In this document: positions 1 through 5,985 of the stretch, piece after piece | Position numbering within the stretch: position 1 is the stretch's first letter | Layout of the letters: every line of letters begins with the position of its first letter | Assembly: GCA_902494815.1 (NCBI GenBank) | Contig: CABUVB010000040.1 | Coordinates: 1 to 11,816, forward strand | Direction: 5' to 3' | Source: an uncultured Collinsella sp. | GTDB lineage: Bacteria > Actinomycetota > Coriobacteriia > Coriobacteriales > Coriobacteriaceae | Length of the DNA: 11,816 bases | Translations under genes and position numbers: made by a program | The notes under the pieces: generated by a model | Seen by the model: the letters and a program-made list of their open reading frames with translations, nothing else | Told to the model about the DNA's origin: nothing | The model's database searches: none

Positions 1-747
1 CACTCCGATCCGGTCCACAAGATCTCGATCGTCAGCCGCGGTCAGGCTCTGGGCTACACGCTGCAGCTTCCGCAGGAGGACCACTTCCTCAAGACTAAGA
101 ACGAGATGCTCGACGAGCTCGCCGTGTTCTTGGGCGGTCGCGTTGCCGAGGAGCTCATGGGCGATGACATCACGTCGGGCGCGAGCAACGACCTGGAGCG
201 TGCGACCAAGATGGCGCGCGAGATGGTTACGCGTCTGGGCATGAGCGAGGAGCTGGGCACGCAAGTGTTTGGCGAGGCGCAGCATCAGGTGTTCCTTGGT
301 CGCGATTACGCCGATCACCAGGATTACTCCGAGGAGACGGCACGTCGCATCGATATCGAGGTTCAGCGCATCATGCGCGAAGCCCATCGTCGTGCGGTCG
401 AGATTTTGGATGCCCGTCGCGATCAGCTCGATCTGATGGCGAAGGTGCTGCTTGAGCGCGAGACCGTCGAAGGCGACGCCGTGAACGCCCTGCTCGACAA
501 CGAGTGGGATGCCTACCTTGAGCGCGAGGGCGATATCCTGGCGGCCAAGGAGGAGCGCAACGCCAAGGCGGCCGGCATGCCGACCAAGAAGCGTGCGCCT
601 CGCATGAGCGAGGAGGAACTTGCGGCAGATGCCGCGGCTTTTGCGCAGGCGGCCATGCAGGAGGATGCCGAAGTGGCATCCGACGCTGACGATGACCATG
701 CCGTCGTCGATGCCGATGCCGATGCCGACACCGACGCCGACAAATAG
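1..747 (+). CDS. ftsH: ATP-dependent zinc metalloprotease FtsH, C-terminal part (5' truncated by window edge)
   Basis: FtsH is a membrane-anchored AAA+ protease that degrades misfolded and regulatory proteins. Only the last 248 residues are visible, all from the M41 peptidase domain and tail; the transmembrane, AAA and HEXXH parts lie left of the window. The visible part opens with HSDPVHKISIVSRG, which in the family follows the HEXXH helix closely. ASNDLERAT (about visible residues 61-69) is the conserved helix carrying the third zinc ligand, here Asp64, and ARRIDIEVQ is also family-typical. After about visible residue 170 the protein becomes an Ala/Glu/Asp-rich tail ending in an acidic DADADADTDADK stretch, longer and more acidic than the usual FtsH tail. 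The frame is open from base 1 to the TAG at 745-747. A strong terminator follows, so ftsH ends its transcription unit. Identification is confident; the tail's function is unknown. Confidence 0.96.
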   Translation, partial: HSDPVHKISIVSRGQALGYTLQLPQEDHFLKTKNEMLDELAVFLGGRVAEELMGDDITSGASNDLERATKMAREMVTRLGMSEELGTQVFGEAQHQVFLGRDYADHQDYSEETARRIDIEVQRIMREAHRRAVEILDARRDQLDLMAKVLLERETVEGDAVNALLDNEWDAYLEREGDILAAKEERNAKAAGMPTKKRAPRMSEEELAADAAAFAQAAMQEDAEVASDADDDHAVVDADADADTDADK

Positions 748-759
748 TCTTTGTGGCGA

Positions 760-796
760 AAGCCTCCGCGGGGAAACCTGCGGAGGCTTTTTCTTT
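760..796 (+). terminator. Rho-independent terminator after ftsH
   Basis: A 10-bp GC-rich stem, AAGCCTCCGC (760-769) pairing with GCGGAGGCTT (780-789), encloses a 10-base loop and is followed by a T-rich tail (TTTTTCTTTT). It starts 12 bases after the ftsH stop codon. Confidence 0.93.
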
Positions 797-817
797 TGAG
801 CGATATTGGGCCGTCTG

Positions 818-875
818 TTGATTGGGGACAGACTTAAATGAGCGTTTTCACGCATTTAAGTCTGTCCCCAATCAA
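818..875. repeat. Perfect 23-bp inverted repeat with GGGGACAG core (REP-like hairpin)
   Basis: The arm at 818-840 is perfectly complementary to 853-875, with a 12-base spacer (841-852) that can form a further three-pair stem (CGT/ACG). Each arm carries GGGGACAGACTTAAATG or its complement. There is no U-run after the second arm, and the ftsH terminator lies just upstream, so this is not needed as a terminator. The layout of a short intergenic palindrome with a GGGGACAG core resembles REP-type elements that some IS200-like (RAYT/Y1) transposases mobilise; that link is inference, since no transposase is visible here. The ATG at 838 lies inside the first arm and is not a credible start codon. Confidence 0.75.
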
Positions 876-906
876 CATTGCTGCGGCACTTTGCTCGGCT
901 AAAGCG

Positions 907-912
907 TACAAT
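907..912 (+). promoter_or_regulatory. Possible -10 element (TACAAT) of the aminotransferase gene
   Basis: GCGTACAAT lies 24 bases upstream of the chosen ATG at 937 and fits a -10 hexamer. I found no good -35 hexamer at 16-18 bases spacing. The same GTACAAT string recurs upstream of the PHP gene and, on the minus strand, upstream of the rRNA methyltransferase gene, which modestly supports it. Confidence 0.3.
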
Positions 913-936
913 AGCGCCTATGCGAAAGGGGAACAG

Positions 937-2121
937 ATGATCAACGAAACTATGTATGCTCGCGGTGCGGAAAGCTCCATCATCCGTGAGATTTTTAGCT
1001 ATGGCCTTGAGCGCAAGGCACAGATCGGCGCGGAAAACGTGTTCGATTTCTCACTGGGCAACCCGAGCGTTCCGGCACCTGCCGCTGTGGCTGAGTCCAT
1101 TAAGAAGGCCTTGGAGCTGCCGAGCGACCAACTGCACGGATATACGCCTGCACCGGGTCTGCCGCAGTGCCGTACCGCCGTGGCCGAGTCGCTCAACCGC
1201 CGTTTTGGCACGAGCTATGAGGGCAAGGATGTCTTTATGACGGTGGGTGCCGCGGCTTCGCTCACCTGCACGCTCAACGCCGTTACGAACCCGGGCGACG
1301 AGGTTATTGTTATCGCCCCATACTTTCCGGAGTATCGCGTTTGGATTGAGAAGGCCGGCTGTACGTGTGTTGAGGCGCTCGCCGATGAAGATGCGTTCCA
1401 GCTGAGCGTGGACAACGTGCTCAAGGCGATCAGCGATAAGACGGCGGCCGTCATCATTGACTCTCCCAACAATCCGACCGGTGCCGTATATACATGCGAC
1501 ACGCTGACGCGACTGGCCAATGTTCTGCGCGAGGCCAACGCTCAGCGCGATCCCGAGAATCCGATTATGCTCATCTCGGATGAGCCGTACCGCGAGATTG
1601 TGTACGGTGCCGAGGTGCCTTGGGTGCCCTCGATCTACGAGCACACCATCGTGTGCTACTCGTATTCCAAGTCGCTGTCGCTGCCGGGTGAGCGCGTGGG
1701 GTGGATCTTGGTTCCCAACACCAATCCGCAGGCTGCCCGTCTGATGCCGGCTGTTGCGGGTGCTGCCCGTACGCTGGGTTTTGTATGCGCACCGGCACTC
1801 TTCCAGCGCGTAATTATCGACTGCATCGATGAGCCGAGTGACGTTGAGGCCTATGCACGCAACCGCACCGCGCTTACCGACGCACTAGCGGAGTATGGCT
1901 ACACCTATGTTGAGCCGGATGGCGCGTTCTACCTATGGGTGAAAGCGTTGGAGCCCGATGCGAATGCGTTTTGCGAGCGCGCAAAGAAGTATGAGTTGCT
2001 TGCGGTTCCCTCGGACAGCTTTGGTATGCCGGGTTGGTTCCGCTTGGGTTATTGCGTGAGTTACGAGACGATTATCAATTCGCTACCCGCTTGGAAACAG
2101 TTGGCGGACGAGTATCGTTAA
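937..2121 (+). CDS. PLP-dependent aminotransferase, class I/II fold
   Basis: A 394-residue cytosolic enzyme of the aspartate aminotransferase fold, expected to move an amino group between an amino acid and a 2-oxo acid. Family landmarks are in order: FSLGNPSVPAP (38-48), the helix GAAASLTC that normally binds the cofactor phosphate (104-111), SPNNPTG (176-182), SDEPYRE with Asp215 and Tyr218 contacting PLP, and SYSKSLSLPGERVGW with Lys245 as the PLP Schiff-base lysine. A C-terminal WFRLGYC supplies the arginine that usually binds substrate carboxylate. The start is placed at ATG 937 because an AAAGGGGA ribosome binding site sits at 925-932. The open frame runs upstream to an ATG at 838, but that lies inside a hairpin and would add 33 non-homologous-looking residues. 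Substrate cannot be read from sequence; the subgroup resembles aspartate/alanine-type transaminases. It appears monocistronic: the next gene starts 165 bases later with its own promoter-like sequence. Confidence 0.93.
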   Translation: MINETMYARGAESSIIREIFSYGLERKAQIGAENVFDFSLGNPSVPAPAAVAESIKKALELPSDQLHGYTPAPGLPQCRTAVAESLNRRFGTSYEGKDVFMTVGAAASLTCTLNAVTNPGDEVIVIAPYFPEYRVWIEKAGCTCVEALADEDAFQLSVDNVLKAISDKTAAVIIDSPNNPTGAVYTCDTLTRLANVLREANAQRDPENPIMLISDEPYREIVYGAEVPWVPSIYEHTIVCYSYSKSLSLPGERVGWILVPNTNPQAARLMPAVAGAARTLGFVCAPALFQRVIIDCIDEPSDVEAYARNRTALTDALAEYGYTYVEPDGAFYLWVKALEPDANAFCERAKKYELLAVPSDSFGMPGWFRLGYCVSYETIINSLPAWKQLADEYR

Positions 2122-2143
2122 AAGTAAAGCGCTCTGCCTACAA

Positions 2144-2159
2144 TGTTTTACGTGAAACG
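2144..2159. other. parS-like site (ParB/Spo0J-binding consensus, 14 of 16 bases)
   Basis: TGTTTTACGTGAAACG differs from the widely conserved bacterial parS consensus TGTTTCACGTGAAACA at two bases: T for C at position 6 and G for A at position 16. The right half-site GTGAAAC is perfect and the left half has one change. It lies in a gene-free gap of 165 bases, 23 bases after the aminotransferase stop. Chromosomal parS sites cluster near the replication origin, and ftsH is origin-proximal in several Gram-positive genomes, so the location is plausible. Chance occurrence or a diverged inactive copy cannot be excluded. Confidence 0.4.
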
Positions 2160-2219
2160 GGGTTTGGTGTTAAGCCGGACCCCGTTGTCATGGACGTTGT
2201 GTCTTTGGGATGGAGTGGT

Positions 2220-2249
2220 TTTACGACTATCGAAGGCTATGCGTACAAT
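2220..2249 (+). promoter_or_regulatory. Putative sigma-70-type promoter of the PHP gene
   Basis: TTTACG (2220-2225) and TACAAT (2244-2249) are separated by 18 bases and lie 37 bases upstream of the PHP start codon. The -10 matches TATAAT in five of six positions; the -35 is a weaker match. Confidence 0.45.
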
Positions 2250-2286
2250 GAATATAAGCGACGGCCGTGCCAGATAAGGAGACCTG

Positions 2287-3108
2287 ATGCCCTACCTGCT
2301 TTCTTGTGACATTCATACCCATACGATGTTCTCTGCGCATGCATATTCGACCATTGAGGAGAATGTGTACTGGGCGGCAGAGCGTGGCTTGCAGGTGCTC
2401 GGATCTGCCGACCATTTGAGCTCTATGGTTACGGCTTGCCCCAATGACCTGCGCAGTTACCAGTTCTTTATCAACCAGGATATCTGGCCGCGCATTTGGA
2501 GCGGCGTGCTAGTGCTGCGTGGTGCCGAGGCCGATATCGTTTCGCTGGACGGAAGCCTGTTTGGCGAGGACACTCCTGTCACGCTCGATATCGCCGGCGA
2601 TTCGTACAGCCGTCAGCATTCACTGTTCGATTTGGTTACGCGTAATTTGGATTATTTGGTTGCAAGCGTGCATAATCCGCAGATTGCTGAGGGCGCGACG
2701 CTGGCCCAGACGACCGAGATGTATATCAATGCCCTAGAGCACCCCAAGGTGTTCATGCTGGGTCACACGGGGCGTTCGGGCGTGCCGTTCGATATCGACG
2801 AGGTGCTGTTGGCAGCTAAGGCTAAGCACAAGATTATCGAGATCAACAACCATAGTCTTGAACACGGTATCGACACTGAGCATTGGGTCGTATGCCGCAA
2901 GATCGCCGAGCGCTGCGCCGAGCTGGGCGTGGGCATTGGCGTTTCGACCGATGCGCACATTGGCATGGCAATTGGTAAGCTCGATTACGCTCGCAAGATG
3001 CTCGACGAGATTCACTTCCCGTTGGATCTGATCGTGACGCGCGATCGCGAGACGCTGCTGCGCGAGATGGCGGCAGCCGGCGTGTGCGACCTGCGCAAGG
3101 GGATGTAG
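2287..3108 (+). CDS. PHP-domain metal-dependent phosphatase (YcdX-like)
   Basis: A 273-residue stand-alone PHP (polymerase and histidinol phosphatase) protein, likely cytosolic, folding as a distorted TIM barrel with a trinuclear metal centre that hydrolyses phosphoesters. The metal-ligand set appears complete: DIHTHT (His10, His12), His18 in SAHAYST, ADH (Asp42-His43), GAEAD (Glu81), SVHN (His129), GHTG (His160) and STDAH (Asp222, His224). The length fits YcdX-type phosphatases; histidinol-phosphate phosphatase (HisK type) is the alternative, but no histidine-biosynthesis genes are nearby. Known members of the group are often annotated simply as phosphatases of unsettled substrate. The start ATG has an AAGGAG ribosome binding site at 2276-2281, five bases away. 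It is preceded by its own promoter-like sequence and followed by a hairpin terminator, so it is probably transcribed alone. Confidence 0.9.
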   Translation: MPYLLSCDIHTHTMFSAHAYSTIEENVYWAAERGLQVLGSADHLSSMVTACPNDLRSYQFFINQDIWPRIWSGVLVLRGAEADIVSLDGSLFGEDTPVTLDIAGDSYSRQHSLFDLVTRNLDYLVASVHNPQIAEGATLAQTTEMYINALEHPKVFMLGHTGRSGVPFDIDEVLLAAKAKHKIIEINNHSLEHGIDTEHWVVCRKIAERCAELGVGIGVSTDAHIGMAIGKLDYARKMLDEIHFPLDLIVTRDRETLLREMAAAGVCDLRKGM

Positions 3109-3128
3109 CGGAGTTTATAAACCAAGCG

Positions 3129-3167
3129 AAGGGGGCGGCCCAGGCGGGTCGCCCCCTTTCTTGTCCC
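3129..3167 (+). terminator. Terminator between convergent PHP and rRNA methyltransferase genes
   Basis: AAGGGGGCG (3129-3137) pairs with CGCCCCCTT (3150-3158), and the stem continues inward with GCCC/GGGT to a four-base loop AGGC. The following TTCTTGT is only moderately T-rich. It begins 20 bases after the PHP stop codon and most likely serves that gene; read on the minus strand no T-run follows. Confidence 0.78.
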
Positions 3168-3186
3168 AAAAATCTACTGAGGTCGG

Positions 3187-4635
3187 TTAGCGGCGTTCGA
3201 GGACCGCTACGGTTTCGGTGTGGTCGGTGTGAGGGAACATGTCGACCGGCGTGATCTTGAGCAGGCGATAGCCTCCGTCGAGGAGCTGGTGCAGGTCGCG
3301 CTCTTGGGTCACGGGGTTGCAGCTGATATAGGTGATGCGGCGCGGCTTAAGTGCGCAGGCAGCTTCGAGGAACTCGGGGGTAGAGCCGGCGCGCGGCGGG
3401 TCGATGGAAAGGACGTCGATCCGCTCGTTGTTATCGGCGGCATCCAGGATGTAGTCGGTGGCGTCGTCGGCCATAAACCAAGCGCTGCGGGTGAGGCCGT
3501 TGAGCTCGGCATTGCGACGTGCATCGGCAATGCCCGCCGGGTTGCGCTCCACGCCGAGCAGCATAATGCCGATACCCTTGTTCTGGGCATCTTTGGCTGC
3601 GCAAAGACCGATGGTACCGCTGCCACAGTAGGCATCCATGAGCACATCGCCCTGGTGCAAATCCATGCCGTCGATAGCGAGCTGATAGAGCAGCTCGGTC
3701 TGTTGCGGGTTGGTCTGATAAAACGCGGTGGGGGAGATGTCGAATTCGCAGCCGAGCAGCTGGTCGCGCATGCATTCGGCGCCATACACGATGCGGGTTT
3801 CCTCGCCGAGGATGGCGTTGCCGGGACGTCCGTTGATGTTTTGGGCGACGGTGACGATGCGCGGATCGAGTGCGGCGACAGCCTCAAAGAACTCCTGCGC
3901 ATGCGGCAAGTCGCGCTGAGCGGTCACGAGCGTGACCATGACCTGGTCGGTACGCCAACCGCAGCGGACGACGGCATAGCGGAGCAAGCCCAGATGCTTG
4001 TCCTCGTTAAAGGCGGGAATATGCAGCCGCTCAGCTTCGCGTGCGATGCCGTTGAGAATCTGACGGGCGCCCGGTGCCTCGACGGGGCATTCGGGTACGG
4101 CAACGATCTTGTGCGTGCCGCGCTCAAAGAAACCGCAACGGACGGCGCCCTCCTTACCGGGAGCAAAGGGAGTGGCAGCCTTATGACGAAAGCCACGCGG
4201 TGCAGGATATTTGCCCGGGTCGCCCAGGGTGACACCCATGCCACGAATAGGATCTACAGCAATGCCCTCACGCTCACAAAGCGAAGCAAAAAGCTCCTCC
4301 ATAGCAGCCTGCTTAGCTGCCAACTGCTTTTTATAAGGACGATTGAGCGCCGTGCACCCACCGCAAGATTTCATGATCGAACAGGGAGACTTGGGGTCCA
4401 CAGTCTTACGTGCAGACGAAACCGGATCTTTATGCGGGCGCTTGGTGCGAGTCTGAGATGCCTTGTCCTCGCTCCGACGAGAGCCGGGGCGCTTAGCCTT
4501 AGCCTTGCCCTTGACCGACTTACCCTTCGCATCCTGAGACGACTTTGATTTCTTAGAAGATTTCTCCTCTTTCAACCCCTCAGCCGCCTCCACCAAAGCA
4601 CGACGAGCCCTACGCTCCGCACGAGATTCTGCCAT
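3187..4635 (-). CDS. rlmD: 23S rRNA (uracil-5-)-methyltransferase, RlmD/RumA (TrmA) family
   Basis: A 482-residue SAM-dependent RNA m5U methyltransferase. Cys85, Cys91 and Cys94 (C-x5-C-x2-C in PCSIMKSCGGC) plus Cys183 (ECPVE) match the four ligands of the RumA [4Fe-4S] cluster. The SAM-binding loop is DAYCGSGT (334-341), followed by IDPPRAG (411-417), the catalytic nucleophile Cys439 in YISCNPVTQERDL, and the C-terminal FPHTDHTE motif with the general base Glu474. Residues 1-80 are a Lys/Arg/Ser-rich low-complexity tail in place of the TRAM domain that precedes the cluster in many relatives. It may bind RNA electrostatically, but that is inference. The exact target base (U747, U1939 or tRNA) cannot be decided from sequence. 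The start ATG (4635-4633) has only a weak GTGGGG ribosome-binding-like sequence. The gene is convergent with the PHP gene and divergent from the ABC importer. Confidence 0.92.
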   Translation of the reverse strand: MAESRAERRARRALVEAAEGLKEEKSSKKSKSSQDAKGKSVKGKAKAKRPGSRRSEDKASQTRTKRPHKDPVSSARKTVDPKSPCSIMKSCGGCTALNRPYKKQLAAKQAAMEELFASLCEREGIAVDPIRGMGVTLGDPGKYPAPRGFRHKAATPFAPGKEGAVRCGFFERGTHKIVAVPECPVEAPGARQILNGIAREAERLHIPAFNEDKHLGLLRYAVVRCGWRTDQVMVTLVTAQRDLPHAQEFFEAVAALDPRIVTVAQNINGRPGNAILGEETRIVYGAECMRDQLLGCEFDISPTAFYQTNPQQTELLYQLAIDGMDLHQGDVLMDAYCGSGTIGLCAAKDAQNKGIGIMLLGVERNPAGIADARRNAELNGLTRSAWFMADDATDYILDAADNNERIDVLSIDPPRAGSTPEFLEAACALKPRRITYISCNPVTQERDLHQLLDGGYRLLKITPVDMFPHTDHTETVAVLERR

Positions 4636-4674
4636 GAATTAACCCCACTAATTTATAAATTGAAAGCCACAAGC

Positions 4675-4680
4675 ATTGTA
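4675..4680 (-). promoter_or_regulatory. Possible -10 element of the rRNA methyltransferase gene
   Basis: On the minus strand this reads GGTACAATGC, 39 bases upstream of the ATG. No convincing -35 was found at standard spacing. An AT-rich 12-bp perfect palindrome, AATTTATAAATT (4650-4661), lies between it and the gene and could be an operator or simply AT-rich leader DNA. Confidence 0.27.
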
Positions 4681-4744
4681 CCGTGCCAAGCCAACAGACG
4701 ATATGCAAGCGGTTTATTGGTGTCAGTGATAGGTACAACGATGA

Positions 4745-4881
4745 TTGCCCGCTGGGCTCCGGGGCGGGGGTTAAGTTTATCGCGAGTTCCGCACGAACAG
4801 GAGGCCACTTAATGTGGCCTCCGTCGTGAGCAGGACTGTAGAGCAGTAAACTTAACCCCCGCCCCGGAGCCCAGCGTGCAA
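4745..4881. repeat. 137-bp element with 35-bp terminal inverted repeats and internal hairpins
   Basis: Bases 4750-4779 are a perfect 30-bp reverse complement of 4847-4876. The match extends outward to 4745 and 4881 with one mismatch (4749/4877). The arms carry CTCCGGGGCGGGGGTTAAG. The central 67 bases contain a 9-bp perfect hairpin, GGAGGCCAC (4800-4808) with GTGGCCTCC (4814-4822), and a further outer pairing CACGA (4792-4796)/TCGTG (4824-4828). No ORF fits inside and no target-site duplication is obvious. It sits in the divergent spacer between the methyltransferase gene and the ABC importer. It resembles a MITE or REP/BIME-type non-autonomous element; a large structured RNA or a transcription barrier are alternatives. 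Confidence 0.75.
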
Positions 4882-4889
4882 ACCCTCCC

Positions 4890-4918
4890 TTGTACTCCAT
4901 CTCACTAAAGTGTATGAT
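4890..4918 (+). promoter_or_regulatory. Putative promoter of the amino-acid ABC importer operon
   Basis: TTGTAC (4890-4895) and TATGAT (4913-4918) are separated by exactly 17 bases. The -10 is five of six to consensus; the -35 matches mainly in its TTG. It lies 57 bases upstream of the lipoprotein start and just after the long inverted repeat. Confidence 0.5.
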
Positions 4919-4956
4919 TCTGAACGTTACGTGACTCACTTTACCTAACTAAAGTG
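4903..4956. promoter_or_regulatory. Operator-like CACTTT/AAAGTG boxes upstream of the importer operon
   Basis: CACTAAAGTG (4903-4912) is a short dyad that abuts the putative -10. A second copy of ACTAAAGTG lies at 4948-4956, 44 bases downstream, about four helical turns. There it forms the right half of an inverted repeat with CACTTT (4937-4942). Spaced repeated half-sites around a promoter suggest binding of a dimeric regulator; which one cannot be told from sequence. Confidence 0.45.
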
Positions 4957-4974
4957 CCACCAAGGGGGAATACC

Positions 4975-5835
4975 ATGAATACCGATATGTCTCGTCGTCA
5001 GTTTGTTGGTCTAGCCGGCTCGCTTGCCACGGTGCTTGGCCTTGGTCTTGTCGGTTGCGGCGGTGGTGCCGGCAAGGGCTCCGCTGCCGGTTCTGCCGCA
5101 GCCAAGGACGTGAAGGGCGCTGCGGAGTCCAAGAAGCTCGTCGTGGGCTTTGACAAGTCCTATCCTCCGTATGGCTTTGTAGGCGACGATGGCGAGTACA
5201 CCGGCTTTGACCTCGACCTTGCCAAGGCTGTTGCCGATAAGCAGGGCTGGGATGTCGATTACGAGGCCATCGATTGGGATGCCAAGGATACGCTGCTTAA
5301 CTCTGGCGCCATCAACTGCATCTGGAACGGCTTTACCATGGAGGGTCGCGAGGACGACTACACGTTCTCCGAGCCGTACATGCTCAACGAGCAGGTGCTG
5401 GTGGTAAAGAAGGATGCAGACATCAAGAGCTGGGACGATCTTGCCGGCAAGACCGTGATTACCCAGACTGATTCCGCCGCACAGGACGTGCTCGAGGGCG
5501 ACCAGAAGGATCTGGCCGCGACGTTTGCCACGCTCGACACCATCGGCGAGTACAACACGGCATTTATGCAGCTCGAGAGTGGTGCAGTCGATGCCGTTGC
5601 CTGTGACCTCTCGATCGCTCAGTATCAGCTTGCCGCCAAGCCCGATGCCTATACGCAGCTCGACAAGCCGCTGTCCAGCGAGCACTACGCCGTTGGCTTT
5701 AAGAAGGGCGACACCAAGTCCGCCGATGCCGTGACCGAGTCACTCAAGGCGCTCTATGAGGACGGTACGGTCAAGGACCTGTGCGACAAGTATGCAGATT
5801 ACGGTCTATCCTTCGACAATTGGGTCTTGAAATAG
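4975..5835 (+). CDS. Polar amino-acid ABC transporter substrate-binding lipoprotein
   Basis: A 286-residue extracytoplasmic solute-binding protein of family 3 that captures an amino acid and delivers it to the permease encoded next. The N-terminus combines a twin-arginine-like motif SRRQFVG (6-12), a hydrophobic stretch and a lipobox LVGC with Cys28 as the lipidation site. This suggests Tat export followed by lipid anchoring. A Gly/Ala/Ser-rich linker (29-50) precedes the two-lobed domain. The first lobe starts LVVGFDKSYPPYGF, and GFTMEGREDDYTFSEPY contains Arg125, the usual ligand-carboxylate contact. Asp211 in CDLSIAQYQ is at the usual position for binding the ligand amino group. The exact amino acid is not determinable. 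ATG 4975 is chosen because AAGGGGGA (4962-4969) lies just upstream; a GTG at 4954 would place the ribosome site inside the gene. First gene of a three-gene importer operon, separated by 150 bases from the permease gene by a large palindrome. Confidence 0.93.
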   Translation: MNTDMSRRQFVGLAGSLATVLGLGLVGCGGGAGKGSAAGSAAAKDVKGAAESKKLVVGFDKSYPPYGFVGDDGEYTGFDLDLAKAVADKQGWDVDYEAIDWDAKDTLLNSGAINCIWNGFTMEGREDDYTFSEPYMLNEQVLVVKKDADIKSWDDLAGKTVITQTDSAAQDVLEGDQKDLAATFATLDTIGEYNTAFMQLESGAVDAVACDLSIAQYQLAAKPDAYTQLDKPLSSEHYAVGFKKGDTKSADAVTESLKALYEDGTVKDLCDKYADYGLSFDNWVLK

Positions 5836-5941
5836 CGGCTTTCCCAGGCACCCGATTTTGCCGTTCAAACCGTCGCTTGCGTACATTTAGTACGCGGCGC
5901 TCCTCTTTCACGGCAAACTCGGGCACCTGGAAAACCCGCTT
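5834..5941. repeat. Large imperfect palindrome between lipoprotein and permease genes (REP/BIME-like)
   Basis: Bases 5834-5865 pair with 5909-5940 over 32 positions with about six mismatches, several of them G-U compatible in RNA. At the centre a perfect hairpin, GCGTAC (5879-5884) with GTACGC (5890-5895), encloses the loop ATTTA. The element begins within the lipoprotein stop codon and ends about 45 bases before the permease start. No T-run follows it. Intra-operon palindromes of this kind are known to stabilise upstream mRNA or lower downstream expression, which would suit the need for more binding protein than permease. That role is inference here. Confidence 0.72.
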
Positions 5942-5985
5942 TAGCGTTGGGTTCGTTGTTCTGTTGCTGTGAAAGAGGGGGTAGG

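Noticed and set aside
838..936. N-terminal extension of the aminotransferase from an ATG at 838
   Set aside because: That ATG is inside the perfect hairpin arm, has no ribosome binding site, and the extension does not resemble the family; a good site precedes ATG 937.
2156..2186. AACGGGGT/ACCCCGTT hairpin as a terminator after the aminotransferase gene
   Set aside because: Stem is only 8 bp with a long loop and no T-run follows; too weak to call.
2034..2309. 91-codon open frame spanning the aminotransferase end and the PHP start
   Set aside because: It overlaps two well-supported genes, has no ribosome binding site, and its product shows no recognisable family.
3220..4548. Long plus-strand open frame antisense to the rRNA methyltransferase gene
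   Set aside because: The minus-strand product has complete RlmD-family motifs; the antisense frame is a by-product of GC-rich codon use.
4800..4822. GGAGGCCAC/GTGGCCTCC hairpin as a Rho-independent terminator
   Set aside because: No T-run on either strand, and it lies between divergently transcribed genes where none is needed; treated as part of the larger element.
4610..4939. Minus-strand 109-codon frame across the divergent spacer
   Set aside because: It runs through the long inverted repeat and overlaps the methyltransferase start; no family match or ribosome site.
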